Source: Oryzias latipes (Eukaryota > Chordata > Actinopteri > Beloniformes > Adrianichthyidae). From it: a stretch of 64,000 bases of DNA. The first letter of the stretch is position 1, and every line of letters begins with the position of its first letter. Location: positions 6,615,307-6,679,306 of the forward strand of contig NC_019866.2 in NCBI RefSeq assembly GCF_002234675.1, in the 5' to 3' direction. The position numbers were made by a program, and so were the translations under genes. Positions 1 through 13,299 of the stretch are shown here, one piece after another. A model generated the notes under the pieces. The model did not search any database and had not been told where the DNA came from. It saw nothing but the letters and a program-made list of their open reading frames with translations.

Positions 1-30
1 AATCAAAAACAATAAATACAATCCTTAATT

Positions 31-600
31 AAAGACCCACTCCAATCATCTTTTGATCTATTATCAGCGTTCCCAGTGGTCTTTCAATTTGCAGTTTTTA
101 GTCAAAACAAACAAAACAGTGTTTTCTGCAGAGGAATTCATTACAAATTCTCCTTTCAGTGATGGGTGGGACCGTTAGCGGGTGCAACCCCACCACCTTT
201 TCCCCTCCCAGTTGCTGAGAGCTCTCTGTTTACACGCTCTCCCACTAGCTTGCACACCCAAGCCAATATTACCGCTGCAACAAAAATAGCGAGCAATATT
301 GGAGCTAGCCAGATGCCAGCTCGGACATGGAAAATGAAGACCCACATGGATCTAGTCGTCTACAAGTGGACGCTTTAGGATAAAGCAGAGCAGGGAGCTT
401 GTGGCCCACTCAGTGAATTTTCTGCCTCACAAATACTATCTTTTTCGTACATTTTTTTCGTCTCCTACTGATTCACATTGAAGAAATACTTAAAAATGCA
501 ACTTTAATCTTTAATATTCTAATATATGTCCTAAATAATCAGAAAAATGCCACAAAATGTCACAAACACCAAAAACACAATTTTGGTGGAGTGGGTCTAT
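31..600. repeat. Dispersed ~570-bp repeat with terminal inverted repeats, copy 1
   Basis: The left end reads AAAGACCCACTCCAATCATC and the right end reads GGAGTGGGTCT, so the ends are inverted copies of each other. Inside are blocks found again in this window, including GTTTACACGCTCTCCCACTAG and GGAGCTTGTGGCCCACTCAG. Matching copies lie at 58448-59025 (opposite orientation) and 61916-62499 (same orientation), with partial copies elsewhere. No transposase is seen, so a non-autonomous DNA transposon is the simplest reading. The short ORFs inside it are not conserved between copies and are not genes. Confidence 0.75.
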
Positions 601-743
601 GTGAACATGATTACATGTTCATATAGATGGTTGTGAGTTTTAACCTTAGTGTTGAAAATATCTATGTGGTGAAAATTTCCTGTGCAGAAGTTTTAAAGTA
701 GAAGTTTTCTTTGCCTCCTTAATTTGTTTTCTTTCTTCAACAG

Positions 744-788
744 AGCAGTGGGGACATCCCAGACTGGTTTGCTCCATCCAGGACATGA
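744..788 (+). other. Candidate last coding exon of an unidentified gene
   Basis: A strong splice acceptor (pyrimidine-rich tract, then TTCAACAG ending at 743) is followed by 14 codons, SSGDIPDWFAPSRT, and a TGA stop at 786-788. The peptide looks like a protein C-terminus, but I do not recognise the family. If real, the gene lies to the left of the window and its 3' UTR runs rightward; an AATAAA-like signal is present near 1346. It could equally be a chance acceptor next to a transposon copy. Confidence 0.2.
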
Positions 789-3700
789 AATTGAAATTCT
801 GTCAAAACCACAGTTTGAGTTCACAGAAGGCTCTCTGTGGCCTGTTCTAGGTCTCAGCAGGCAAACAAAAACAAACAAAAAAACTAAAAACAGAGAAGTA
901 TTCTGTCTTGAGATGAGAGCATCACCTTTCTGTAAAACAGACTATAAAAGTTGAAAAGAGCAGAAGCACACAACGGACATGCACAACAATTCTCTTGATT
1001 TACTTTAATTAAAAATACAATTATAGTCTAAAGGTCAGCTTTTCAAACCAATTCTTAAAAGTATATAATTTTAAAAACAATGTAATTTTTTATCGTGTTT
1101 GTGTTTATTCTTTTTTTCTATCCTGATGTACTATGACAGACCTGAGAAAATGAGGCAAGAATACTTCAATTTAAAAAACTTTAGTTTAACTGAAATTCAA
1201 CCAAACTGTAAAATTATTTCTTAATACAAAACTTCACTTCAGTTTTTGCACTGTAATATTTAGTGATTCCTTCCTAAAGTTTTGCTTTTACTAAACGTTT
1301 AACCTCAATTTAGCAAAAGAAAAATACTTTGCCTTGTGGTGATATTGATGAAATAAAGTTACAAAGTCATAAGCTAATAATTACACCCTACTTTCAGCTC
1401 CTCTCTAACACCATTGCTCAAGAACGCCAAAGGTCAGGTAACAGATACATAATGAGATCACCCCATATTTTACAGCAAGGCAGTCGAGGCTGCAGGAGAA
1501 AAAAAAAAGCCTAGAGATGTGTGCAAAGAGTGGGTGTTCTGGAGGTGGAAGCAATAAGGCAGCTGTTTAAGCATCTCTTCATCATCAGAAAGGTATTAAT
1601 ACAGCAAAGTAAACTCCGGCTTCACATTTATTCGCGCAGAAGTTAAAATAAAAGTCTAATAATTTTGTATGCTCTACAGTAAGACGCAAACCAGCCGGCA
1701 CAGTGAGATGTCAAATGAGGTTATTCTCTCTTTTTACCCTCCTCAACCCATCTGTGCTCACCCCATCTATGGTTGTCTCTCAACAAAGCCCTGACCCACT
1801 ACCTCTGACTCCAGCCAGCTCTTTGTGCCAGCCCCCAGCCTCTGTCTCTTGGCACCGACCCTCCACTCAGCATTACGCAATACGAATGCATAAACAAATG
1901 CAGTCATCTTGATAAATCATGTGCAACATGGAGGGTATTTATGATGAACTCTGGAGAAGTTTCTGTCCCTCAAGTTCACATGTCAACCAGCACAACTGTG
2001 CATCATACAGCCATGAGGGAGAAGAATACAGTACAGAGCATCATTAGCCATTCTTGTGAATTTAGGAGCATATTGAAATAATGAGAAAGCCATGATTAGT
2101 GATGCTCTAACCCCACATTTATTATTCATCATTCAAAAATAAGCAGGGGAACTACTGTGTTTGTATTCTCTGCATTTACATATTTTCTGTTTGTAGAAAC
2201 TTTGCCGCTTCTGGACAGAAATAGACACGGGAGTTCGTCCACAAGACACAGCCCTCCCACAGCAAGTAAACACTGACCTTGACCTTGATGTTTTATGAAA
2301 GAAAAAAATCTTAGGTGGCTGAGTATTTCCTGCACTGAAATCTTTCAAGATCCAGGGGAAAAGTGACCACTTGACATTCCACCTGGAAAAAAAAAAAAAA
2401 AAGATCTCTCGTGAAATTGAGAAAGAGAAAGTGAGAAAGGAAGGAAGGGAAACGGAAAAAGAGAGATTGAGAGGCGGGGTGCAAAAGGGAGCAAACCAAA
2501 AGCACCGGTACCCTCCATTCTGCCTCCATGGCAGTTAATTTAAATTCTGCAAGGAGACAACCCATAAATCACCTCCATTCTGACTAATGGCTTCTGCACT
2601 AAGGGGAAAACTCCTGCCTCTCCACCTGGAGACTTTCTGTACAGCGAAATCTCAGCAGCATTTTGTTTGTGTGTATGCTGTGCGTATATAAATAAATATA
2701 TACAGTATATGTGAGTGTTTTCACTCAGACAGGCAGTTTTTGAAAGAATCAGCTGCATAACTACCCTCTCTCTCCATAAGAGCAGTTTCCTCTGGAGGCA
2801 GAAATCCCTGTGCGCCGGTCCATAATTAGCTCTCATAAGTGCAACAGTCTGACATCAGGAATGTTTGACACAAAACTAACCTTGGACTGGATTCCAAAAA
2901 AACTCCCTGGGTTGGCACACAGGCATAACTCCTACAGATCCCTAAGTCATCCAAGTCATTTGGGATTGTTTTATGGAATAAGTAGTGAAAACTTTGTTTT
3001 TCAAAACTGTTTTTAAAACAATCAATCAATTTATTTAATATATAAGAGCATGTATAACAGAAGGAGCAAAAGAAGTGCTGAACATGAAGTAAAATAGAAA
3101 TACAATAACTAAACAATAAAGTACAATGAAAGAAACAAGAACAGTGAAAGCATTGAAACACATTTTTTGTGGTGGAGTCGGGATCAGTACCTAAAAATGG
3201 CAAGTCGTTTACAATATTTAAAAGATTTTATTTGTTTACACAATCTAAAATTTTTTACATTTAAAATGATTTGTAATATTGCATTCCTTGAAATTTGGCA
3301 ACTTTGAGAAGCAAAGTTGTAACTTGCGCTTAAATTTCATTTTATTAACATATAAGTTATTTCTGTGTATGATTTGGTGGTGGGGGGTATCCGTCTCCTG
3401 GGTTAGGGTGTGGCAAACAGGGTCAGATTTGCACAATGTCTAATTTCATGCTAAAGGCTGGCTTGATTTTTAACTTGCTTTTGACAGCATATGCCCTTTG
3501 CTCTGTGATGTGAGACAGAACCCCCAAGCTCTATTTGCTTCTTTGCTGCCCCCCCCCATGACCTGTCACGACTCATTTGAGCATACAGTTGTACAGACCC
3601 GTTCAGAATCTGCATCAAAGCCATTAGAAATTCATATCTTATTTTTTAATGACAGAAATGTGATCTATAAAACAGCTTCTGTAAAAAGAGGTAGCCTAAA

Positions 3701-6700
3701 AATAGGAAAAGAACACAAAACCTACGAAGAAAATCACTAGAAAGTAGAAGAAATATCCGTCCATGCAGCAAAGTCATTTTTACTTAAAAAGAAATCTTGC
3801 AAAATATTAAAATCTAAAACAAGGAGTCCTTCACAAGCTGTCACAAATGGAAATATAACAATTATTGTTGCTAGTTGTTGGTGAATGGTTTGCCTTTTTT
3901 TGATTGCAGTGACAAAAAACTAATGTAATAAGTGGAAATTACTCATTAGGACAAAACGTGAACAAAATCAATCATCATAATAACTCCTCATAAATTATAA
4001 CCATAAAATAAATTAGCACTTATTCTTATAACATAAATGTACATTTTGTTTCCAAAATAATAACAATTTCAGTATTATTAACTGTATTGAATAACATCCT
4101 TTAAATTGAACCAGAAATGACGGTCCAGTTTAAGTTTGTTAAATCTTCAATCAAGTGTTTATGCTGTATTATGAAAAGTATGGAGCAGAAAGAATTTTGG
4201 CTCATTTTAATATTATTTCCTCATTTTTAGATCCTTCTCTTAATTAGACCAAAGTTTTCAACTCTGTTTATTTTAGGAAAGCTTAGAAGGTTGTAAAGCA
4301 AACACATACACTGAAAAACATGGTAAAATATTAAAATGTCTAAAAACAAGGTTTTATATCTTGCAAGAATCAAAGTTTGCTTTGTCTTTTTTGACTTTGA
4401 GTTCAGATAAATCAATAAAAAGAGGGGGAAAGTTTGGTGAGGACACATTTTTAAGTGTAAAATATTTCAAATATCACTTTGAAAAAAAAATAGTTTATTC
4501 TGCTTCATTATCCACAATATTCTGCAAAAACTTTACTTTGTCGTCTTCCGATCAAATGGGGCTAAAGTGGCGCAGTCACCTGGAGTAACCAGCTCTCAGA
4601 TAGCTTTTTCGTTTTATCCCCCTCCAGTGACACAGATGACCTCTAGCCGTGATTGGAGCCTCTGATCCCCTTTGTGGGTCATCATATGTGTTTTTCATAC
4701 TCAGCAATACTCCTTTTCTTTTTCTCCACGACTCTGTTTCTCCTCCTTTCTGCCTGTTTTCTTTGGGTCTGGACTGTGTCACAGATATGCACCACGTCCC
4801 GCTGGGCAGAGCCAGTGGGGAGGTTTTAAGCTGTGATGTGTGGCACAGATTCACAGGCTGTGGAACAGTTTCAGCCCGTTGGACCTCAAGAGTCACAGTT
4901 TTCTTTGCTGGTTCCTTTTTTTCAGCTGCAGAGAAGAAATTTTCGTCTTTCAAGCTTTTGCCAAAATCTCATACTCATATATAAACCTTGTAGACTGTAT
5001 TCTAAACATCTGTGCAACACTTACAGCTGCACTGGTGGTGAACTCTCTTATTTCCTACCTACCTGTGGGTAATAACGACTATCATATGTGATAATTAAGT
5101 GCAAGAACTATCACCTTAGAAAGCAGCCTGACTGTGAGTACTCCCTCAACCACCCAAAGGTTTTTAAGTTTATTCCCAGTCAGTAAAACAGCAGGAGTGG
5201 TCATGCCTTCAGCACATGAATTATGGTCATTTTCTGAGTATTTTCCCCCACACTGTTCTAACTATAAATGCTCTTCTCCTTGATTTATTTATTTTCTTCT
5301 TTTAACTCTTGGATTATTCCCTAACTGCTCTAAAACTCCAGTCCTGTAATTCATTATCTTTAGCCACATGAATGGAGGGCTTTCCTTTTAAATCCATACA
5401 GAGGGCTTCTCGTTAGCTCCCACTCCATAATCCCCCCAACCTACCGGGATTAATCACACACACACAATCGATTCAACCTCTAAAAGATGTGACTAAAACT
5501 CCAGCTCTGGAATATGGTGGGAAACTGTCAGCTAACTAGAATGTATTGAACAGAAAGCAGTGAAACTGTTTGGTTTTTTTTGCACCATAATGAAGCAGTT
5601 GTTCCTCTTATTTAAACTCTCCATTCATAAACGATCCCCCAAGGAAGCTTTACACAAAACAAATTAATCATGAAAGTGAAATCTTTGAGACGGTGGGTTT
5701 GACCATGACAGCTCTGTCATGTTTGACAAATAAACGTGGCAGTCATGCAGAAAAGAATCATAAATCATTTTGGGTATGACTGACTTTATTTGTGTAGTTG
5801 CATGTTCAGCAGATGTATTTGAAAAATGAGGAGGGGATCTGCGGAGAATTGCTGTAACATTTAGGGTTTGTTGATGCCTCCATGAACCCATGATGAGAAG
5901 GAATGAGGGTCGCGTAGGGATGTTAACCCACTAATAAAATCCGCCTCCCTTTGAAGTGTCTAAGAAAACCACAATTACCCCCCTGACATTTTTTACTGCA
6001 TGATTTATGAACTGAATATTGAATCTTCCTTCTAACCCTTATTCAGGCTGTGGAGTAATAAAGGGAAGTTGGGGCAGTATTGATCAGCTAAAAAGTAAGC
6101 TTTGATATACCACCGATCAATAGATGAATGGTGAGAGGGTTAGAGGAGAGGAGGGTTCAAATATTAAGCTTTTGTCTCATTGTGAATCTCTCCACCACAC
6201 ATCCCCTGGTCATCTGGACTCCCACCACGTGTGAACAAGCTTTCAGCTTCCATCATCTTCTATACTTCCTCTTATAATTCGCCATATGTGTCATTTGCAC
6301 CATGCTGCTGCTGCTGCTGCTTTGGCTGGGGGGAAGGAAGGAAGGGGAGATCACAGTTTTTGACAAAGTGTGTGTTGGATGGCGCTTACTCTGGTGTGTC
6401 CACTAAAGGCTCAACCACTTACAATCATACAGGGGGGTTGACCCATGCGGGTGCTGCAGGTTTTTGGATTGTCACGGCCCGTGGAGGGTCATAGACAGGA
6501 GCGTTTACGTCGTAGGGGGATTGCAAGTGTGTGTTGCAGTTCCCATGAGGCTCATGCGGCCACCTCAAGGGACGTCGTGAAAAGGGAACACACGATTGTT
6601 GTGCATGTGGTAAGTGCATCAAGAGGTATTTGTGGAGATAATGTAATGTACACGCTTTTGTGACGTACATGGAATGCTGTATGGTGCCTTGACATTAGTA

Positions 6701-6780
6701 AGGTGCACGTACTGGCTCCTTACTGACCACACACAAATGTTGTACCTACATATCTTCGTGATATGTATTTGCCCGTAGGT
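789..6780. other. Intergenic or intronic DNA, no gene seen
   Basis: The stretch is AT-rich with only short ORFs of no recognisable family. It contains an A-run near 2385-2403 and a short (GCT)n run near 6303-6320. The more complex, GC-balanced stretch around 5,100-6,080 is non-repetitive within this window and could hold conserved noncoding sequence. I found no splice-consistent chain of exons. Confidence 0.6.
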
Positions 6781-6784
6781 TGCT

Positions 6785-8735
6785 CACACAAACTACACTT
6801 TGTTTAATTTCGTCTGCCCATGGCCGGTGTTTCGCCCGTGGCCGGTAGTTGGCGCGTGGCCTGGCCCCCCGGGGGTCGGCGCCGAAGTCACAGCAGGGGT
6901 TAAGGGGTTCACTTGGGTGGGTTTATTTCATTATTATTATTATTATTATTAATTTTATTATTGTTATTTTTTAATATTTTTATTTATTTTTATTTTTTTT
7001 TTGGGGGGGGGGGGGCTGGGGGGGCGGTGTGCTAGTCCTTAGGGAGGCCAGGGTATGAATGGTGGGGCTGGACCCCCTGCCCCTCCGTTCTGGCACCGGG
7101 ACCCTTCCTTGCTGGCTGTCTCTCGGCGCAACGAGGCTCTGGCCTCCAACTGCGGCTGGCTTGCCGTTTCTGGCTGCCTGGCCGCTCTGGGAGGGGGGGC
7201 GTTTACCGCGGCCGGCTGGGGGGCCGGTCGCTCGGGGTAGCCTTCTCCCCCGGTTGTGCCCATCCACCTGCTCCTCCCTGCTCTCACTCAAACAAATATT
7301 GCACATAGGGCTCCGGGAACTGGATGGGAGGGGTATGCTGGCGGGGCTCACTGGGGATGCCCCTCTCTGGGTTCTCGTTGGCACCCGCCCTCCTCCCCGC
7401 TTTTTACTTGCATATTAGACACTCTGATTCATCTAGGGCTTTGTGGAGAGGGTCTGGTGGAGGGGGGCACGGTGAAACATCCGTGCTCACCTTTCGCTGG
7501 CCCCCCCCACAATTTTAACTTCCTCTGTAGACACACACACTGCATGCTAGCAGCACACACACAGCAAATACACACCACTCACAGAAGGGACCCCGGAGTG
7601 GGGGGCTTTGCGGCTTGGCAGCGGTGGAGCCCCACACACTGGGGACCTCCCATTTTACCTGCAGCACACACACAGCACTCCCACACCTCCATACATGGGT
7701 GGGGTCGGGGGGGGGGCGGCCGGTCTTCACCCGCCTGGTCCTCTCAGGGCGGCCGGGCTTATGGGTATCCTGTCGGCTGCGGGAATGGTCGGGCATACGG
7801 CGCTGGGGGTCGGCCGGCTGGGGGGGGGTTACTGCGTGGCGACAGGGGGTGGGGAGGGTAACCAGATGATTGTGAGTATGTGTGCGTGAGTGCATGGGTA
7901 GGACGGACCTGGGGGCTGGCTCGCTGGGACCCTCTGGGGCTTTCCCTCCCCATCACAGAGAGGGGAGGGCACTGAGAGGGTTGGGGAGGGGTATTCAGAT
8001 ATTACGGCGGGGGGGGGGGGTTGTAGTGTGTAGGGTTGTAGGGTTATGGGGGGTGGCTGTGGGTGCGTGGCGATCCCTGGGTTGCTTAGGTTGCGTGCCT
8101 GGGCTGGCTTGCGGAGACGGGGCGCCGGTCGGGTGGTGGCCGGCTCATGGGTTCCGGGGGCCCTGGCTTCGTCCCTGGCCTTTGTCCGGCGCCCGGGTTC
8201 GCTGGGTTCGCTTGTGCATCTGGGCATTGGGGGGGCCCCTGTAGGGGGGCCCTCTCTGTGCCTGGCTGGTGGGGTGGGCGGTCCCCTCCTCCTCCCCTCC
8301 CGAGCTGCCTGGGTCCGGATGCTGGGGGGGCTTCTGGCCTGGGGGGCTCTCTTCCCCTCTCCTGGTCTGGCTGGTCTGGCTGGGTAGGATCTGGCTCCCC
8401 TTATGAACACACGGTTCACGTCGGCAGCATGCATGTATCTCCACCCCCACGTGCACGTGCACACTCCACACTGCTCCCTGTCTGCTTCATCCCTCCTCCT
8501 TACCCACAGTGTATTGATGGACCGATTTTCTTCGCTCATCTTAGTGTCAGATTTTCACCTTTGATGTAACATTCGTCTTTCCAGCATATCTGGTATAATT
8601 GTTACAGCTTAAAATAATAACTTATTTAAATCCCCCACCTTTTCACCTTTCTTCCTTTTACTCTCTTCCACCCTCCCCTCACATTCGTCCCCTCTCCCTC
8701 CCCACACACACTAAATGTAACAAATAAATAAAAAA
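6785..8735. repeat. GC-rich repeat island, probably a degenerate retroposon
   Basis: Base composition switches abruptly from AT-rich to very GC-rich, with long G runs (for example near 7002-7016 and 8008-8020), repeated CACACACAGCA motifs at 7540-7680, and many GGCTGG/GGCCGG words. It is preceded by a (TTA)n tract at 6930-6950. It ends in a CT-rich stretch (8,640-8,705) and an A-rich tail (CAAATAAATAAAAAATAA, about 8720-8737), which is typical of a non-LTR retroposon 3' end on the plus strand. Overlapping ORFs on both strands here are a by-product of high GC. I cannot name the family. Confidence 0.5.
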
Positions 8736-8737
8736 TA

Positions 8738-11700
8738 ATACGACAAAAAGGGGTTTATACAAATCTACACTCTAGTTTCTCAAAGCTATATAACCTCTTT
8801 TTGTGATAGTAAAACCTGTCCAACACAAAAAGCCTTCAGCTCTAATCTGTTTTGCTCAGCTGTTGGACAGAACAAGTAAAAAAATAAAAAAATAAATAAA
8901 TAATTTCGATACTATTTTGTCTAACAGTCAGACTGTACGTAAGGAGCGATCAAGGAGCGGGTAAGGAGTGCACACTTTCGCATGAACAGCAATATTGGGC
9001 TCCTTGCAGAGTGCATATGATTTAGAGGAGCTAAAAAACAAACAAAAAAAGAAAATTCCATACGACGTGCCTGCACCTCCCCGTTATTTACCTTTATGTT
9101 TTTACGAGTCATTCACAGCATGCCCATAGAGTAAAATGTGCATGAACATTTTGTCTTTATTGGCTAACTAAACGATGTGTGGACACAAGTCTTTACTTCA
9201 TAAACACTCATTAATTTTGACCAAATGGTGCTTAATTCAACGCAATGACAGATCATTTGTATGAAACTTATAATTACTGACAGAAAATCGTCCCAATAGC
9301 ATTGTAGATAACTTGCTAACTTCTTGGCAGCACAGCAGACAAACTTACATGTCTGCTTACTAAAGTGCTGCCTCCAGTGGCCTGCTTGATCCAGTACTCA
9401 GATCTATTTTGACTTTAGGGGTCTAAAATGTCAAATTTTATAAAAAACAGAAAGGTTAAATCATGTCATGTGGTCTTAAACTGTTTAGTTTGTTTTTTTT
9501 GCTTAAATGGATAATACAACTCAAACTGTTGGCCAGCAGAGGAGCTGGAAGAATGGCTGACAAATGGACAGACAATGTGAGAATGAAAAGAAGAGGAATG
9601 GTGAGGAAATGGGTGTTAGAGAGGGAGACACAAAAAGCAGCTGAGAAACCACCGGACAGATGCTGAGAGGCGGATGATAGTGCCAAACAGCAGCCAGTGA
9701 AAGGCAACTGGGCGATATGTGGTGGGGGTGTTGGGGGTCCAGAATGCACCTGAAGGGTTAAAATGAACTTGACGGAAATTGAAGTCCGGTCTCTTTCAAC
9801 TGGTGTCACCCATTTAAAGGGTTTAAGAGGAACTGAGATCAAACTCATTACACTTATGATATCAGAAATAAATAAATAAAAATGGAGGATTTCATGCGGG
9901 TGAACAAACTTTACCTGTGACACTGGCTTTCGCTCCGCTTGGGTGTTGCACCTTTTGTGACGCCAACCTAAAGCTGGCTTTTTGCAAAGATGGACGTGGG
10001 ATGAAATAAAAGTGTTTCAGCCATTCGCCGATAGCTCTACGGAAAAAGTGGGTCTGCCTGGGCGCGGTGCTGGCAGCGCAGACTCTTCCTGAAAGGGGAT
10101 GTTCCTCACTTGTCTATGTCACAATGTGAACCCACTCATTTTAATGGATTTGGAGGAACTGGTGCTCAGAGAGCAGATTTAAAAGAAAAATGCTCAGAAG
10201 TGTGTAAATGGATCAAAATACTTTTTAAGTGTTTTCTTTGTGTGAGAAATTAACATTATAAATTAACATTATAATACAAGCTCAAAACATTGATTGTGTG
10301 TGATACAGGCCCTTTAAAGATCACGAATTAGCATTCTCGGACGTCACAAATGTTCTTTTCTGGAACAGATCCTAAATAAGATACTCGTTACAGCCCCAGT
10401 AGAAATGTTTGAAGAGTTTGCTGACTTTAAGTGGCCTTTCTTCTCCTTTTCTTTGCATTTATCACACAGATTTTGCTTACCATTAGATATCAGCAGAAAT
10501 ATATGAAGAAATCTTGGGCCCCAGACTCATTTGGTCTTACCTTTTCAGCTTTTTACAAACACGTTGCTACAATCTTAAATTTTAATCTTTATTTTTCTGA
10601 CAATATAAAGAAAGCAAAAAGGCAAACCCATGAGGATGAGATTATATGTTCCACATGGCAACTAAAAGGAGAACTACAAAATGTAAAATTACCAGGGTTG
10701 TGTGCTGGTTTGATGGGTTGACACTGTATATTTGCACCATGAATTGCTTGTAATCACAGTGTGCACAGAACATACTTTTGAGGGGATAATTTCCTTTTTG
10801 GGGCATGTTGACAGTTTTTTGTGCATCAGAGAAGCATGCAATGAGAGGAACGTTGCAATACCAGGCTTCTTCGGAGGCATTGTGAGCCTTAGACTTTAAA
10901 TGTTGTAATCATGTCATAAAAAAAGGCACTACTGTCATTTGGGAATATGCCCAAAACATTCCACCTTTTCTGTTGGAGAAGAGAAAAAACCTCTACATAA
11001 TGAAAGATAGTCCATGTCCAGTTGACTGCTTTTTTATTTGAATTTTACCTACAATTTTGATGAATCAACTTGGATGAATGAGAATCTGCACTGAAAAGTG
11101 TCTGGATTGGATCAGTAGATGTTACCAGAACATTGTGTAATCAGGTGTTTTATTGTGAAATTTGATTGCACTCTGGAATCTTGGTGCTGTACCGTTTCTT
11201 TAGTTTGTCCAAGCTGATCAAGTTGTGTTTGTTCTTTTTTGCCAATTAAAAATGGCCACTTTCATTTTTTTTTGCTTACACAAATTGAAGCATATGTACA
11301 CTTCCCTGCAATCGCCACAGGGGGTTCTTATAATATAAAAGGGCTTTTTTTTGTTTTTTGACACCCAAATCCAAAATATGCATGCATACAGGTGAATATA
11401 TATATCGGCAATGTACTTCAAACAAATAAATGTCTGAATGTCAGAGTGGTCAGGCACCTGTGCTCAGGTGAGTGTCTGTTTGCTAATTTTATGCCATGAA
11501 AAACAATTAATAATAATGGAGGCACCTAGACATCCCCACACGTAGTACTGGGAGGTCACCAGGCAGCAGGGGCAGTTCTGACCTTTGACTACATATAGGA
11601 ACATCCAGTTACAATAAAATGAAATCAATTCAGTTTCCATTTTTCTGTAATATGAACACCATCACGTTGGAGACAGACATTGCCAATCAGAAGTGATTGG

Positions 11701-13190
11701 TCTAAAATCTGTCAATAAATATTACGACAAATGTTGGACGTAGGGGCCAGCAGGCACAACATGCTTTTATTGGGGCATCTGATAGGTCAGTTTATGACTT
11801 GAATAACTTTGACTACAGGACAAAATGTCATGAAATAAAACTAGAATGAGCAAAAACATGTTTAAAAAAAGGTAGAGAAAGAATAGTTATTTTGACAAAT
11901 ATAATTATTAGCTGCTTATGTCTCGATGAGATTTTGGCTTTCAGAGCCAAAGGGTATTTCCTGTGTGGAACGCGAGGGGTGCAGAGAAACTCAGTCCTGT
12001 TCTTTTCTTAATGGTCCAGAGAAATCTTGTCTTTAGGGATAAAGAATATTTGAAGTTGTTTTTTTGTTTTTTTTTATATTGATTTATCTAATGTTAAAGT
12101 TATAATTGAGAAAAGATACTCTACCCTGGCTCATGTTGGTTGACCTAAACTTTAAAAACAAAGTCCTACAGCCTCATTAAAGAAACAAAACTAAATCATA
12201 ATCATGTGCTTCTGTTGGTAAAGTCTGCTTGACCAGCAAACAGTGCTGCTGAGGATGAGAGCGATAGCTTTTCTCATGAATTTTCCAGTCATCAAGATGT
12301 GATCTGGTCAGTTCTGGGTGGCATGCAGCACCCGCAAGTGTTAGCATCACAGGAGCACAACCAGGCCAAGACTTTGGGGAGTCTCCCTGAGGTGGCTTCA
12401 CTTTCTGAAGGAATAGCAGAGCAAAGCACAGGCAATAGGTCTGGCCTTGTGATTTGTATATGATACCCCCAGAGACCAGACACCATCAGTAGGCTTTCAC
12501 TGAATTACCATGGTACAAACACAAAAACTATTGCACAATGGCAAACTAGAGTTTAACACATAGCTCAGGCAAATACTTAATTTCCTGCAAGTTTTAAAGG
12601 AAAGATGAGGACACTTAAATAGTTTTAGATCCAAATTCTCCCAATACATCTGCATAATAATGACAGAGAATAATTTAGGGAAAGTTAACTTGGCTCAAAT
12701 GTCCTGCAGCTTCAAACAGGCTAGTAGGAATTTGGCTCAATCCTCCCGCTTGAACTGGTGGAACTGAGTCAAGTTTGTGGCCTGTCTTGCTCACACATGC
12801 CTTTTCAGTGACATCCACTTTGTTTTAATACTTTGAGGCAGTTTAGAATATTTTTTTAGCTGTGCTTGTGGTCATTTTTGACTGCATCCATTCACTCCCA
12901 AGTCTTCCATTTACAGCTAATATCTTCACAGCCAAAAACAATCTTTTGTACGTTTAAAACTATAGTTTTTAATGTTTTTATGGTCACCATTTTCTTACAA
13001 ACAAGGTTTTATTCTGTTGTTCAAATGTGGGGACCTTTAAGTTTTAATGGTTTTTGAATAAACACATGCAATGAGTCTCTTGGATTTAAAAAAAAAATTC
13101 TTCTAATATCTCCAATTGTGCTTCAATTTATTGGTGACTCTAAATTTTCCCTAGGTGTGAATGTGTGCAACTATGTTCAAACTATGTTCT
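8738..13190. other. Intergenic or intronic DNA, no gene seen
   Basis: Mostly AT-rich sequence without convincing exons. Around 10,235-10,315 is a stretch (ACATTATAATACAAGCTC and following) resembling the 3' part of the repeat copy at 61916-62499, so it is probably a worn partial copy. A short tandem duplication (AATTAACATTATA twice) lies near 10247-10273. Confidence 0.5.
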
Positions 13191-13194
13191 GGAA

Positions 13195-13299
13195 AACGAC
13201 TATTTTGTTTTTTTATGGCTAAAAACAACATAATCAAAATTAAAAGGCCACTGGGAACATTTTTACGACAGATGATAATATGATCAGAGTGGGTCTTTA
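13195..13299. repeat. Partial copy of the 570-bp TIR repeat
   Basis: Only one end is preserved. It runs through AAAAGGCCACTGGGAACATT to the terminal TGATCAGAGTGGGTCTTTA, matching the end of the copy at 58448-59025. Confidence 0.6.

Noticed and set aside
156-378. Hydrophobic 63-residue minus-strand ORF resembling a membrane protein
   Set aside because: It lies inside the TIR repeat and is broken in the other copies.
7039-8569. Many overlapping ORFs of 80-236 residues on both strands
   Set aside because: They arise because the region is GC-rich and poor in stop codons. Composition is Gly/Pro/Arg-rich in every frame, with no domain.
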